In this document: one piece after another, positions 8,467 to 16,321 of the stretch
Numbering within the stretch: the first letter of the stretch is position 1
How the letters are laid out: each line of letters opens with the position of its first letter
Source of the DNA: Streptomyces geranii
Lineage (GTDB): Bacteria; Actinomycetota; Actinomycetes; Streptomycetales; Streptomycetaceae
NCBI RefSeq assembly: GCF_002954775.1
Contig: NZ_PJME01000018.1
Coordinates: forward strand, 62,001-126,000
Reading direction: 5' to 3'
Length of the DNA stretch: 64,000 nt
Notes under the pieces: generated by a model
What the model was told of the DNA's origin: nothing
Databases searched by the model: none
The model's input: the letters and a program-made list of their open reading frames with translations, nothing else
Translations under genes and position numbers: made by a program

Positions 8467-9231
8467 TCAGCGGCCCTTCCAGACCGCCGCCCGCTTCTCC
8501 GCGAACGCGGCGGCCCCTTCCCGGGCGTCCTCCGACCGGAAGACGGGAGCGGCGATCTCGAACTGCCGCGTCCAGCCCTCCTCCAGCGTCCAGTCCGTCG
8601 CGTGGCTCGCGATCTCCTTCGTGGCCGCCACGGCGAGCGGTCCGTTGGCCGCGATCGTCGTGGCGAGGGCCAGGGCTCCTTCGAGCGAACCGCCCTCGTC
8701 CGTCAGCCGGTTGACGAGGCCGACCTCGGCCGCCCGTACGGCGGTGATCGGTTCGCCGGTCAGGAGGAGTTCCAGGGCGATGGCGTACGGGATGCGGCGC
8801 GGGAGCTGGAGGGCGGCGCCGGCGCGGGCGACCAGGGAGCGTCGTACCTCGGGAACGCCGAGTCGTGCCGTGCGGGAGGCGACCACCAGGTCGCAGGCCA
8901 GCAGGAGTTCGAAGCCGCCCGCCAGCGCCCAGCCCTCGACCGCCGCGACCAGCGGCTTGCGCGGCGGGGTGAGGGTGATGCCGCACAGGCCCCGGCCCTC
9001 GATCGCCGGTGACTCGCCCCGCAGCCACGCCTTGAGGTCCATCCCGGCCGAGAACGTGCCGCCGGCGCCCGTGAGCACGCCCGCCCGCAGGTCGTCCGAC
9101 TCGTCCAACTCGTCGACCGCCGCCGCCACTCCGGCGGCCACCCCGGCGTCCAGGGCGTTCTTCACCGCCGGGCGGTTGATCGTGATGACCTGGACCGCGC
9201 CCCGGCGCTCCACCAACACCTCGTCCGACAC
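8467..9231 (-). CDS. enoyl-CoA hydratase/isomerase (crotonase family)
   Basis: A crotonase-fold protein of 254 aa. It has the oxyanion-hole segments GGTFSAGMDLKAW and EGWALAGGFELLLACD and the helix VPEVRRSLVARAG. Syn-hydration of a 2-enoyl-CoA is the default function, though isomerases and hydrolases share this fold. The start is GTG at 9231 with GAGGAGGT just upstream, overlapping the TAG of the preceding hydratase gene at 9234, so translation is coupled. It is the last gene of the minus-strand operon that begins near 16199. Confidence 0.92.
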   Translation of the reverse strand: MSDEVLVERRGAVQVITINRPAVKNALDAGVAAGVAAAVDELDESDDLRAGVLTGAGGTFSAGMDLKAWLRGESPAIEGRGLCGITLTPPRKPLVAAVEGWALAGGFELLLACDLVVASRTARLGVPEVRRSLVARAGAALQLPRRIPYAIALELLLTGEPITAVRAAEVGLVNRLTDEGGSLEGALALATTIAANGPLAVAATKEIASHATDWTLEEGWTRQFEIAAPVFRSEDAREGAAAFAEKRAAVWKGR

Positions 9232-9233
9232 GC

Positions 9234-10535
9234 CTACCTCCTCGAATCGTTCAACTGATCGCCGGTGACGGCGAATTGGGCCAGTTCATGGGCGACCATG
9301 CCGTCCAGGTCCGCGGCGGGCGGCGCCGGGAGTTCGACGGCGCGGTCGCGGGTCGGCAGCAGGACGACCGCCGTACCGGGCGTGGTCACCTCACCGCGCT
9401 GGTTCTCGCACCGCACCTCGATGTGCACCTCGGCCCGCCCGTCCACCCGCCGCTTGTCGACGACCGTGCCGCGCACCCAGGTGGTGTCGCCGAGGTAGTT
9501 GAACTTGCGGTGCTCGCACCGGAGTCGCCACAGCCAGCCGTCGTCGCCGATCCAGTCGGTGAGCAGATGGCACAGCCAGGTCTCGCGCATCCCGCCGTAG
9601 TCGTACGGGTTCGGCAGTCCGAGTTCCTTCGCCCGTGCGGGTTCCCAGTGCAGGCGTTGCACGGTGTCCGGGATGTTCATGGGGTTCGGCGGATACAGTC
9701 CCGGGGCCTTGCGGCGGACGCGGGCGGCGATCCCGAAGGCGCCGGGCGGGGTGAGCTGCATCCCCCAGCCCAGATGCCAGACGACCACGTCCGTGGTGGT
9801 GAGCGGTCCCTTCACCCGGGGCTGGAGTTCGTCGCCGATCTCGACGTCCTCCCAGTGGCGGGGTTCGGCACCGCGCCGGGTCTCGGCCGCGTAGGCGGCG
9901 TCGATCTCCGCCAACTGGTCTGCTGTGTACGGCTCTTGGGCGAGGTGTTCCTTGGCGCGCTTCTTCGACGTGTGCCGTTCGGCGTTGATCCAGGTGCCCC
10001 GGCGCAGGGCGTGCATCTCGCCGCGCCCGTTGGCGTAGAGGTAGTCCTTGACGACGTGTGCCGTGCGTCCGCCGAAGCGGCTGGGCTTGAGGTTGACGCC
10101 CACCTGGGTCTGCAACACCCGGCAGCGGTCGCCGAGTTGCAGCGGGCGCCACCACTCGAACTCCATCACCGCCTGGTAGGAGCCGAGCCCGGCGAAGGGG
10201 TCGCCCCTGAGCAGTGCCTTGGTCTCCGGGTCCGGCTTCGGGGCCGCGTCCTCGCCCATCGTGTAGAGGAAGGTGGGCGGCGCGACGAGCGCGCCCCAGC
10301 GGGTGCGGGCCGCGTGGTCCGGGTCGCAGTACAGGGGGTTGTCGTCGCCGTAGCCGTACGCGAAGTGGCGTACGCCGTCCCAGGTCACCTCGTAGTTGTG
10401 CGGGGGGTTGTGCTGGGGCTGCGGGACGCCGAGGCGGCGCCGGGAGCGCTCGACCGCCTCGTCGGTGAGTACGCCGAACCGCTCGGCGGGCTTGTCCGCG
10501 GTGTCCGCCGTGTCCGTGACTCCCGTACCCGTCAT
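9234..10535 (-). CDS. double hot-dog (MaoC-like) enoyl-CoA hydratase
   Basis: A 433-residue protein with two MaoC/hot-dog-like halves. The first half contains GYGDDNPLYCDPDHA and a WGALVAPPTFLY segment typical of N-terminal dehydratase domains. The second begins near HWEDVEIGDELQP and ends with a GDTTWVRGTVVDK strand. Such fused hydratases act on bulky CoA esters, for example ChsH-like enzymes in sterol side-chain oxidation, so it is a good candidate for the hydratase of this island. ATG at 10535 overlaps the stop of the upstream ligase (ATGA). The reading frame stays open upstream of 10535, but that part lies inside the ligase gene and is not coding. Substrate is inferred. Confidence 0.88.
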   Translation of the reverse strand: MTGTGVTDTADTADKPAERFGVLTDEAVERSRRRLGVPQPQHNPPHNYEVTWDGVRHFAYGYGDDNPLYCDPDHAARTRWGALVAPPTFLYTMGEDAAPKPDPETKALLRGDPFAGLGSYQAVMEFEWWRPLQLGDRCRVLQTQVGVNLKPSRFGGRTAHVVKDYLYANGRGEMHALRRGTWINAERHTSKKRAKEHLAQEPYTADQLAEIDAAYAAETRRGAEPRHWEDVEIGDELQPRVKGPLTTTDVVVWHLGWGMQLTPPGAFGIAARVRRKAPGLYPPNPMNIPDTVQRLHWEPARAKELGLPNPYDYGGMRETWLCHLLTDWIGDDGWLWRLRCEHRKFNYLGDTTWVRGTVVDKRRVDGRAEVHIEVRCENQRGEVTTPGTAVVLLPTRDRAVELPAPPAADLDGMVAHELAQFAVTGDQLNDSRR

Positions 10536-12046
10536 CGCTGTTCCTCCTTGACGCGCTGCTGCTGTGCGAGCCGGGCGCGGACCAGTTCCAGCAGGTCCAC
10601 GCGGCTGACCTTGCTCGACGGGGTCCGGGGCAGGTCGTCGACGACGACGATGTGCGCCGGGACCTCGTACGGGGTGAGCCGGGAGCGGCAGAGGGCGACG
10701 AGGTCCTCGATGTCCGGGGCGGCCAGGCCCGGTTCGGGCTCGACCGCCGCGACCGGTATCTCGCCGAGCCTCGGGTCCGGCAGCCCGGCGACGGCCGCCT
10801 CGCGGACGGCGGGGTGGGACTCCAGGACGCGCCGCACGGTCTCCGGCTGGACCTTGAAGCCGCCGCGGATGATGGCGTCGTCCGCGCGGCCCTCGATCCA
10901 CACGAACCGGTCGGCGTCGATCCGGGCGAGGTCGCTGGTCCGGGTCCAGGCCCGGCCGCCCCGGGTGCTCTGCTCGGTACGGACCTCAAGGCGTCCCGGC
11001 CTGCCGAGGGGCAGTTCGGCGCCGTCCTCGCCGGTCACCCTCAACTCGACGCCGTCGAAGGCGCGTCCGGCGCTGCCCGCCTTCCGCCGCCACCAGTGCT
11101 CGTGCAACGGGAGCGTCCAGCCGACCACCGCTCCGGCGAACTCCGTCGCCCCGTAGGTCATCAGGACGGGGATGCCGTAGGTGCGGAAGAACGCGTCGGC
11201 GAGTTCCGCCGGGCAGGGCGCGGTGCCTGAGGTGACGACCTGGAGGCTCGCCAGCCGTTCCTTCGGGACACCGGAGTCGAGTACGGAGCGGATGGCGGCC
11301 GGTACGAGGCTCGCCGCCCGCAGTCCGTGCCGTTCGACCGCGCTCACCCAGGGTTCGACGGCGAACTTGGGCATCAGCAGCATCCGGCGGCCGGTCGCGA
11401 GGCAGGCGAGCGCCCGCCACAGGCCGCTGATGTGCACGAGCGGGGTGGCCACCAGCGCCGCCGAACGGGACAGCAGGCGGGCGTCCTTCGGGGTCTGGCC
11501 GCCGGAGACGAGGGCCTGGTCGAGCTGGCCGATGCGCAGGTGTACGCGTTTCGGGGGGCCGGTGGTGCCCGAGGTGAGCATCTCGACGGCGACGTCGGGG
11601 CCGGCCGGGGGTGCCTCGGTGTCCGCAGCGCCGCCCGCGAGCTTGACGATGCCGTCGGGGCCGGCCTGCAGAGCGGCGCCCCGGGCGGTCACCGTGCTCA
11701 ACACGCCCTCGCGGGCCAGGACTTCGGCCCCGGCGACGACGACGGGCGGCGCGCAGCGCGCGATGTCGGCGGCGAGCCGGGCCGCGGGCTGCAGGGGGCT
11801 CAGCATCACCAGGCACCGGCCGGAGCCGATCACCGCGGCGACCACGGCCACTTGCTCGGGCCGGTTCTCCAGAACGACACCGACGCGGGCGCCGACGGGC
11901 AGCCCGAGCGCGTCGAGCGCGTCGACCACGCCGCGCGCGGTGTCCTGGAGTTGGCCCCAGGTCCACCAGTCGCCCTCGTACTCGATCGCCTCGGCGTCGG
12001 CGGGTGCCTCGGTCAGCAGCCGGGACAGGCGGTCGCGAATTCCCAC
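10532..12046 (-). CDS. AMP-forming acyl-CoA synthetase
   Basis: An adenylate-forming ligase of 504 aa. It has the P-loop motif TSGTTGPPKR, the MTYGATEF motif, the hinge region RTSDLARIDADRFVWIEGR and the C-terminal RTPSSKVSR with the catalytic lysine. It should activate a carboxylic acid to its CoA thioester using ATP. The RGGFKV stretch is the usual Gly-rich hinge. It lies between the beta-type acyl-CoA dehydrogenase (stop 12071) and the double hydratase, overlapping the latter by four bases. The gene order supports activation as the entry step of the pathway, together with the CoA-transferase at 14967. Confidence 0.94.
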   Translation of the reverse strand: MGIRDRLSRLLTEAPADAEAIEYEGDWWTWGQLQDTARGVVDALDALGLPVGARVGVVLENRPEQVAVVAAVIGSGRCLVMLSPLQPAARLAADIARCAPPVVVAGAEVLAREGVLSTVTARGAALQAGPDGIVKLAGGAADTEAPPAGPDVAVEMLTSGTTGPPKRVHLRIGQLDQALVSGGQTPKDARLLSRSAALVATPLVHISGLWRALACLATGRRMLLMPKFAVEPWVSAVERHGLRAASLVPAAIRSVLDSGVPKERLASLQVVTSGTAPCPAELADAFFRTYGIPVLMTYGATEFAGAVVGWTLPLHEHWWRRKAGSAGRAFDGVELRVTGEDGAELPLGRPGRLEVRTEQSTRGGRAWTRTSDLARIDADRFVWIEGRADDAIIRGGFKVQPETVRRVLESHPAVREAAVAGLPDPRLGEIPVAAVEPEPGLAAPDIEDLVALCRSRLTPYEVPAHIVVVDDLPRTPSSKVSRVDLLELVRARLAQQQRVKEEQR

Positions 12047-12070
12047 GGAGCAGCCTTTCCTGAAGGGGGG

Positions 12071-13216
12071 TCAGATGCCGGCCAGGTCGGCCAGCCGGGC
12101 CCGGTGCTCGGCCGGGCTGCCGAAGAGCTGCTCCGACGACTTCGCGCGCTTCAGATACAGATGCGCGTCGTGCTCCCACGTGTAGCCGATGCCGCCGTGG
12201 AGCTGGATGTTCTCCTTGGCCGCATGAGTGAAGGCGTTGGCGCAGTAGGCGGCGGCGAGCGCGGCGGACACCGGCAGTTCGGCCGGTTCCCCGGCGGCCA
12301 CGGCCAGCGCGCGGTAGGCGGCCGAGCGGGCGGCCTCGACCTGGAGCAGTGTGTCGGCGCACTTGTGCTTGACCGCCTGGAACGACCCGATGGGACGCCC
12401 GAACTGGATCCGGACCTTGGCGTACTCCACCGAGGCGTCCAGGCAGGCCTGCGCCCCGCCGACCTGTTCGGCGGCCAGCGCGACGACCACGCGGTCGACG
12501 ACCGTACGGAGGTACTCGGTGGCGTCGCCCGGTGGGCCCACCCGCACGGCGAGCGCGCCGTCGAGGTCGATCCGGGCCAGGCGTCGGGTCGGGTCGAGCG
12601 TCTCCAGCCGGGTGCGGGTGACCCCGGGCGCGGTGCCGTCGACGGCGAACAGACCGGGGCCGGTGTCCGCGCGGGCCACGATCAGGAGCAGGTCGGCGCT
12701 GTGGCCGTCGATCACGAACATCTTGGTGCCCGACACCCGCCAGTGCGCCGCGTCGGCGGTCGCCGAGGCCGCGACGTCCTCGACGCGCCACGACCCGCCC
12801 GCCTCGGCGAGCGCGAGGGTGCCGGTCAGCGAGCCGTCGGCGATGCCGGGCAGCCAGCGGGCCTTCGCCGAGTCGTCGCCGGACGCGGCGAGGGCCTGGC
12901 CCGCGAGGGCGACGGTGGCGAAGTACGGGGAGGGCAGCAGGGTCCGCCCCAGTTCCTCCATGACGATGCCCAACTCGACCGGGCCGCCGCCCGATCCGCC
13001 GTACTCCTCCGGCAACGCGAGGCCGTGCAGGCCGAGTTGGTCCGCCATCTGCCGCCAGAGCGCCGGATCGTGACCCTGCTCGGACTCCATCGAGCGGCGT
13101 ACCGCCTCGCTCGGCGCCTTGTCCGCGAGGAAGCGGCGCAGCGTCGAACGAAGCTCCTCCTGCTCCTCGTCGAAAGTGGCGAAGGTGGTGTCGGTGGTGG
13201 TGAACGTCGGTGCCAC
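12071..13216 (-). CDS. acyl-CoA dehydrogenase, beta-type (non-canonical active site)
   Basis: An acyl-CoA dehydrogenase family protein of 381 aa with the LPEEYGGSGGG loop and the C-terminal QLHGGIGYTWEHD helix. The usual SEPEAGSD flavin motif is replaced by a poorly matching segment (ALAEAGGSW), and the C-terminus ends KRAKSSEQLFGSPAEHR instead of YGGTxE. This pattern matches the beta subunits of mycobacterial alpha2-beta2 dehydrogenases (FadE27/FadE29-like), which need an alpha partner. Possible partners are the alpha-types at 1-1082 and 4788-5957. A second beta-type gene lies at 32745. It starts at 13216, eight bases after the end of the VOC gene. That it forms a heteromer is inference. Confidence 0.9.
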   Translation of the reverse strand: MAPTFTTTDTTFATFDEEQEELRSTLRRFLADKAPSEAVRRSMESEQGHDPALWRQMADQLGLHGLALPEEYGGSGGGPVELGIVMEELGRTLLPSPYFATVALAGQALAASGDDSAKARWLPGIADGSLTGTLALAEAGGSWRVEDVAASATADAAHWRVSGTKMFVIDGHSADLLLIVARADTGPGLFAVDGTAPGVTRTRLETLDPTRRLARIDLDGALAVRVGPPGDATEYLRTVVDRVVVALAAEQVGGAQACLDASVEYAKVRIQFGRPIGSFQAVKHKCADTLLQVEAARSAAYRALAVAAGEPAELPVSAALAAAYCANAFTHAAKENIQLHGGIGYTWEHDAHLYLKRAKSSEQLFGSPAEHRARLADLAGI

Positions 13217-13223
13217 GGGTGGT

Positions 13224-13712
13224 TCATCCGTCCCTGTGGGGTGTCTTCGACCGCAGGTACTCGGCGAAGTCCGGCATCCGGGCGCGGTCTACGATCTCGA
13301 TGCGCAGGCCCGACGGCGCCAGGTGGTACGCAAAGATCGAGAGCGTACCGTCGGGGACCGCGCAGGCCTCCAGCTCGAAGCCCGCTTCCGTCAGCCGCTT
13401 GGACGTCGTCGGGAGGTCGTCGCAGAAGTAGCCGAGATGGTGGGTCGCCATGTGCCCGGTCGCCGTCCAGGGTGTGCCCGGGATCTCCTGGGCGAGTTCG
13501 ATGTGCGGGGCGTCGAGCGAGTAGGTCCAGCGGAGGCTGAGCACCCTTTCGCCATCGGCCATGCGCACCGGCAGTTCGGCGGTCATGGTCTCGGTCCAGC
13601 GGTAGCCCGCGACCTCGGTCAGCCGGGCCTTCCACCCGTCGACGTCCCGGACCACGATCCCCGTGTGGTAGAGGTCGGCCGCGGCGAGCGGGCTGTCCGT
13701 CGCGCCGCTCAC
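13224..13712 (-). CDS. VOC (glyoxalase/epimerase) family protein
   Basis: A 162-residue vicinal-oxygen-chelate protein with two beta-alpha-beta-beta-beta units. The first contains LYHTGIVVRDVDGWK and the second HHLGYFCDDLPTTSKRL, with potential metal ligands at the two His positions and Glu residues near IELAQE and RIEIVD. The second unit resembles methylmalonyl-CoA epimerase-like proteins, so epimerisation or isomerisation of a CoA ester is plausible. The GTG start at 13712 overlaps the P450 stop (GTGA), fixing it in the operon between the P450 and the acyl-CoA dehydrogenase. The function remains open. Confidence 0.85.
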   Translation of the reverse strand: MSGATDSPLAAADLYHTGIVVRDVDGWKARLTEVAGYRWTETMTAELPVRMADGERVLSLRWTYSLDAPHIELAQEIPGTPWTATGHMATHHLGYFCDDLPTTSKRLTEAGFELEACAVPDGTLSIFAYHLAPSGLRIEIVDRARMPDFAEYLRSKTPHRDG

Positions 13713-14911
13713 CAGGTGAGCCGCAACTGCTTGACGCCGTACATGTTGCCGTGCGCTTCGAGGCTCTGGCCGGGCTCGATCTCGTAGTCGGGGATGCGCC
13801 GGTGCCACTCCTCGATCGCCACGTTGAGTTCGAGGCGGGCGAGGTGCGAGCCGAGGCAGCGGTGCGGGCCGGAGCCGAAGGCGATGTGGTTGGTGGTCTC
13901 GCGGTGCAGGTCGACCTCCAGCGGGTTGTCGTACCGTCCGGGGTCGCGGTTGGTGACGGCGACCGGGAGCATCACCATGTCGCCGGACCGGACCGGGCAG
14001 CCGCCGATCTCGACGTCCCGGGTGGCCTTGCGGGCGGGCACGACGGGCGAGTACACGCGCAGGATCTCCTCGACGGCCGTGGAGATGAGCGCGGGGTTGG
14101 CGACGATCGCCTTGCGCTGCTCGGGGTGGGTGGCGAAGTGGTAGAACGACCAGCCGACCGAGATCGGCACGGTGTCGAAGCCGGCCTGGAAGAACAGGAC
14201 GCAGAACGCGTGCATGTCCCGGTCGCTGATCTTCTCGCCGTCGATCGTCCAGGTCATCGCCTGTGACAGCAGGTCGTCGCGGGGGGCCTCGCGGCGCAGG
14301 GCGATCTGCTCCTCGAAGTACTGCGACACGGCGGTCATGGCCGCCAACTGCCGCTGTCCTTGGGGGTCTTCGCTGTAGGTGAGATGCAGCAGATCGTGGG
14401 TCCAGTGGAGGAACTGGCCGAGGTCCTCCTCGGGCAGACCCATCAGGTCCATGAAGATCCGGGTCGGGTACTGGCGGGCGAAGGCGTCGAGGACATCGGC
14501 GCTTCCGGCGTCCTTCAGACCGTCGATGAGTTCGCCGGCGATCCTGCGGAACTTGGGCTCGTCGGCGGCGGCGGCCTTCGGCGAGAAGTGCTTGCCCAGC
14601 AGCCGCCGCCACTCGGTGTGGTGGGGCGGGTCCAGCATCTCCGGAATCCACAGGAACTTCGGATTCGGGTTGAGGACCGTCACCGACTCACTGGAGAACG
14701 TCCGCCAGTCCTGGAGCGCCCGCTGGATCGCCTCGCTCTCGGTGACGACCCAGTACCCCTGCGCGATGGTGCTGCGAAACCCCGAGTGGGTGCCGGCCAG
14801 TTCGTCCCAGCGCCGCTGATGGCTGAGGACCGGCCCGCTGAGCCGGTTGTCGAAGTGGTAGGCGGGCACTCCGTCGTGGGTTCCGTCGGGTTCGAGCGTC
14901 GTACTCATCAC
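13709..14911 (-). CDS. cytochrome P450
   Basis: A 400-residue bacterial P450. It shows the I-helix oxygen-activation segment FFQAGFDTVPIS, the ExxR motif in EEILRVY and the haem-ligand loop FGSGPHRCLGSH with Cys352. It would hydroxylate the pathway substrate with electrons from a ferredoxin and reductase, neither of which is encoded next to it. Beside CoA-activating enzymes and a branched-chain racemase, terminal hydroxylation of an alkyl side chain is a reasonable guess (compare CYP125/CYP124), but this is not shown by sequence alone. It starts ATGATG at 14911. It lies downstream of the CoA-transferase and overlaps the VOC gene by four bases. Confidence 0.94.
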   Translation of the reverse strand: MMSTTLEPDGTHDGVPAYHFDNRLSGPVLSHQRRWDELAGTHSGFRSTIAQGYWVVTESEAIQRALQDWRTFSSESVTVLNPNPKFLWIPEMLDPPHHTEWRRLLGKHFSPKAAAADEPKFRRIAGELIDGLKDAGSADVLDAFARQYPTRIFMDLMGLPEEDLGQFLHWTHDLLHLTYSEDPQGQRQLAAMTAVSQYFEEQIALRREAPRDDLLSQAMTWTIDGEKISDRDMHAFCVLFFQAGFDTVPISVGWSFYHFATHPEQRKAIVANPALISTAVEEILRVYSPVVPARKATRDVEIGGCPVRSGDMVMLPVAVTNRDPGRYDNPLEVDLHRETTNHIAFGSGPHRCLGSHLARLELNVAIEEWHRRIPDYEIEPGQSLEAHGNMYGVKQLRLTW

Positions 14912-14966
14912 GGCTCCTCTCGTCGTACGTTCGTCACGTCGTCCATCGGTCGCGCGGTACGGGCGT

Positions 14967-16199
14967 TCAGGTCGCCGCGCCCTCGATCTTGAGCTGGATC
15001 AGCTCCTCCTCGCCGAGGCCGAGCGAGCGCAGGACGTCGTCGGTGTGCTCCGCGAACTGGGGCGCCCGGGTCAGCACGGCCGGCGTCTCGTCGAACTGGA
15101 CGGGATTGGCGATGAGTTCACGCTCGACCCCGTCGGCGTCCACGACCGGCGCGATCAGACCGTTGGCGCGCAGCGCGGGGTCCTGGCCGACCTCCCAGGC
15201 ACTCTGCACGGCCGCCCACTGCCCCTCTCCCCGGGAGAGGATCTCGACCCACTCCTCGTACGGGCGGGACGCGATGAGCCCGGCGACGATCTCGGCGGCG
15301 TCGGCGGCGTTCGCCATCAACTTCTCGGTGCTGTCGAAGCGTTCGTCACGGGCGAGTTCCTCGCGCCCGGCCAGCTTGCAGAACTCGGCCCAGTAGCGGC
15401 CGGGTTGGAGCATCGACAGCTCGATCCAGCGGCCGTCCGAGGTGCGGTAGGCGCCGATGAGAGGGTTGGTGGCCGAGCCGTACCGGGGCGGGGTGTTCAC
15501 CGGCAGCGGACCGTTGTTCATCAGCGCCATGTTGACCGTGAACTGCGTCGCCCAGGCGCCGACACCGATCAACGACACGTCCACGACGGAGGGTTCACCG
15601 GTGGTGGCGCGGGAGTAGAGAGCGGCGGCGATGCCTCCGGCGATGGTCATGCCGCCCATCGAGTCGCCGTACGCACCGGCGGGCATCCGGCTCATCCGGT
15701 CCGCGCCGGGCGGGGTGACACCGGCGGCGCTGCCACCGCGCGCCCAGAAGGCGGTGCTGTCGTAGCCGCCCTTGCCCGCCTCCTCGCCACGGGCGCCGAA
15801 GCCGCTGCCCCGGACGTAGATGATGTCGGGGTTGACGGCCCGGACGTCCTCGACGTCGATGCGCAGCTTGGCCCGCGCGCCGGGCAGGAAGTTCGTCAGG
15901 AACACGTCGCTCGTGCGGATCAGTTCGTCCAGCACCCGGCGCGCGGACGGCTTCTCCAGGGCGAGGCCGACGCTGCGTTTGCCGCGGTTGGGCCCCTCCA
16001 TGATCGGGAAGAACGACGAACCCTTGCTGACGGCCTCGTACCCGAGAACACGCACCAGACCGCGCTGGCCGTCACCCCGTTCGGCGTGCTCGACCTTGAT
16101 CACGTCGGCGCCCCAGTCCGCGAGCACGGCGCCCGCCGCCGGGACGAAGGTGAACTGTGCGACCTCAAGGACCCGCACACCTTCCATGGGCCTCTGCAT
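14967..16199 (-). CDS. CoA-transferase family III (CaiB/BaiF)
   Basis: A family III CoA-transferase of 410 aa from ATG 16199, preceded by GGAGGAG; a longer in-frame start at 16262 lacks a ribosome site. MEGVRVLEVAQFTFVPAAG is the usual N-terminus, and the GGYDSTAFWARGGSA segment carries the catalytic aspartate expected for a true transferase. This differs from the racemase-type paralog at 7260, which has GHD instead. It would move CoA from a pathway thioester to the incoming acid. It is the first gene of the minus-strand operon CoA-transferase, P450, VOC, ACAD, ligase, double hydratase, crotonase. An operator-like site lies 48 bases upstream. Confidence 0.93.
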   Translation of the reverse strand: MQRPMEGVRVLEVAQFTFVPAAGAVLADWGADVIKVEHAERGDGQRGLVRVLGYEAVSKGSSFFPIMEGPNRGKRSVGLALEKPSARRVLDELIRTSDVFLTNFLPGARAKLRIDVEDVRAVNPDIIYVRGSGFGARGEEAGKGGYDSTAFWARGGSAAGVTPPGADRMSRMPAGAYGDSMGGMTIAGGIAAALYSRATTGEPSVVDVSLIGVGAWATQFTVNMALMNNGPLPVNTPPRYGSATNPLIGAYRTSDGRWIELSMLQPGRYWAEFCKLAGREELARDERFDSTEKLMANAADAAEIVAGLIASRPYEEWVEILSRGEGQWAAVQSAWEVGQDPALRANGLIAPVVDADGVERELIANPVQFDETPAVLTRAPQFAEHTDDVLRSLGLGEEELIQLKIEGAAT

Positions 16200-16246
16200 C
16201 GGACCAACTCCTCCGAGCCTGAACGCTCCTTGACACCCAAGAACCC

Positions 16247-16264
16247 TATTGCGCATACCCAATC
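16247..16264. promoter_or_regulatory. palindromic operator-like site 4 (degenerate)
   Basis: TATTGCGCATACCCAATC lies upstream of the minus-strand CoA-transferase operon. Its minus-strand reading, TTGGGTATGCGCAA, keeps the GGTAT-C core and the flanking symmetry of the island motif but is one of the weaker copies. A second, strong copy (16303-16317) serves the divergent gene in the same 122-base gap. Confidence 0.4.
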
Positions 16265-16302
16265 AGCGAAGAACGGGCTTCAGTATGGACCGAGGGCCGT
16301 AA

Positions 16303-16317
16303 AAAGTATACTGTTTT
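16303..16317. promoter_or_regulatory. palindromic operator-like site 5 with -10 element
   Basis: AAAGTATACTGTTTT has the perfect core AGTATACT in A/T-rich flanks. On the plus strand TATACT (16307-16312) is an excellent -10 hexamer. The predicted transcription start falls within about 2-4 bases of the ATG at 16322, and no ribosome site precedes the gene, so the mRNA is probably close to leaderless. Confidence 0.65.
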
Positions 16318-16321
16318 CGTC

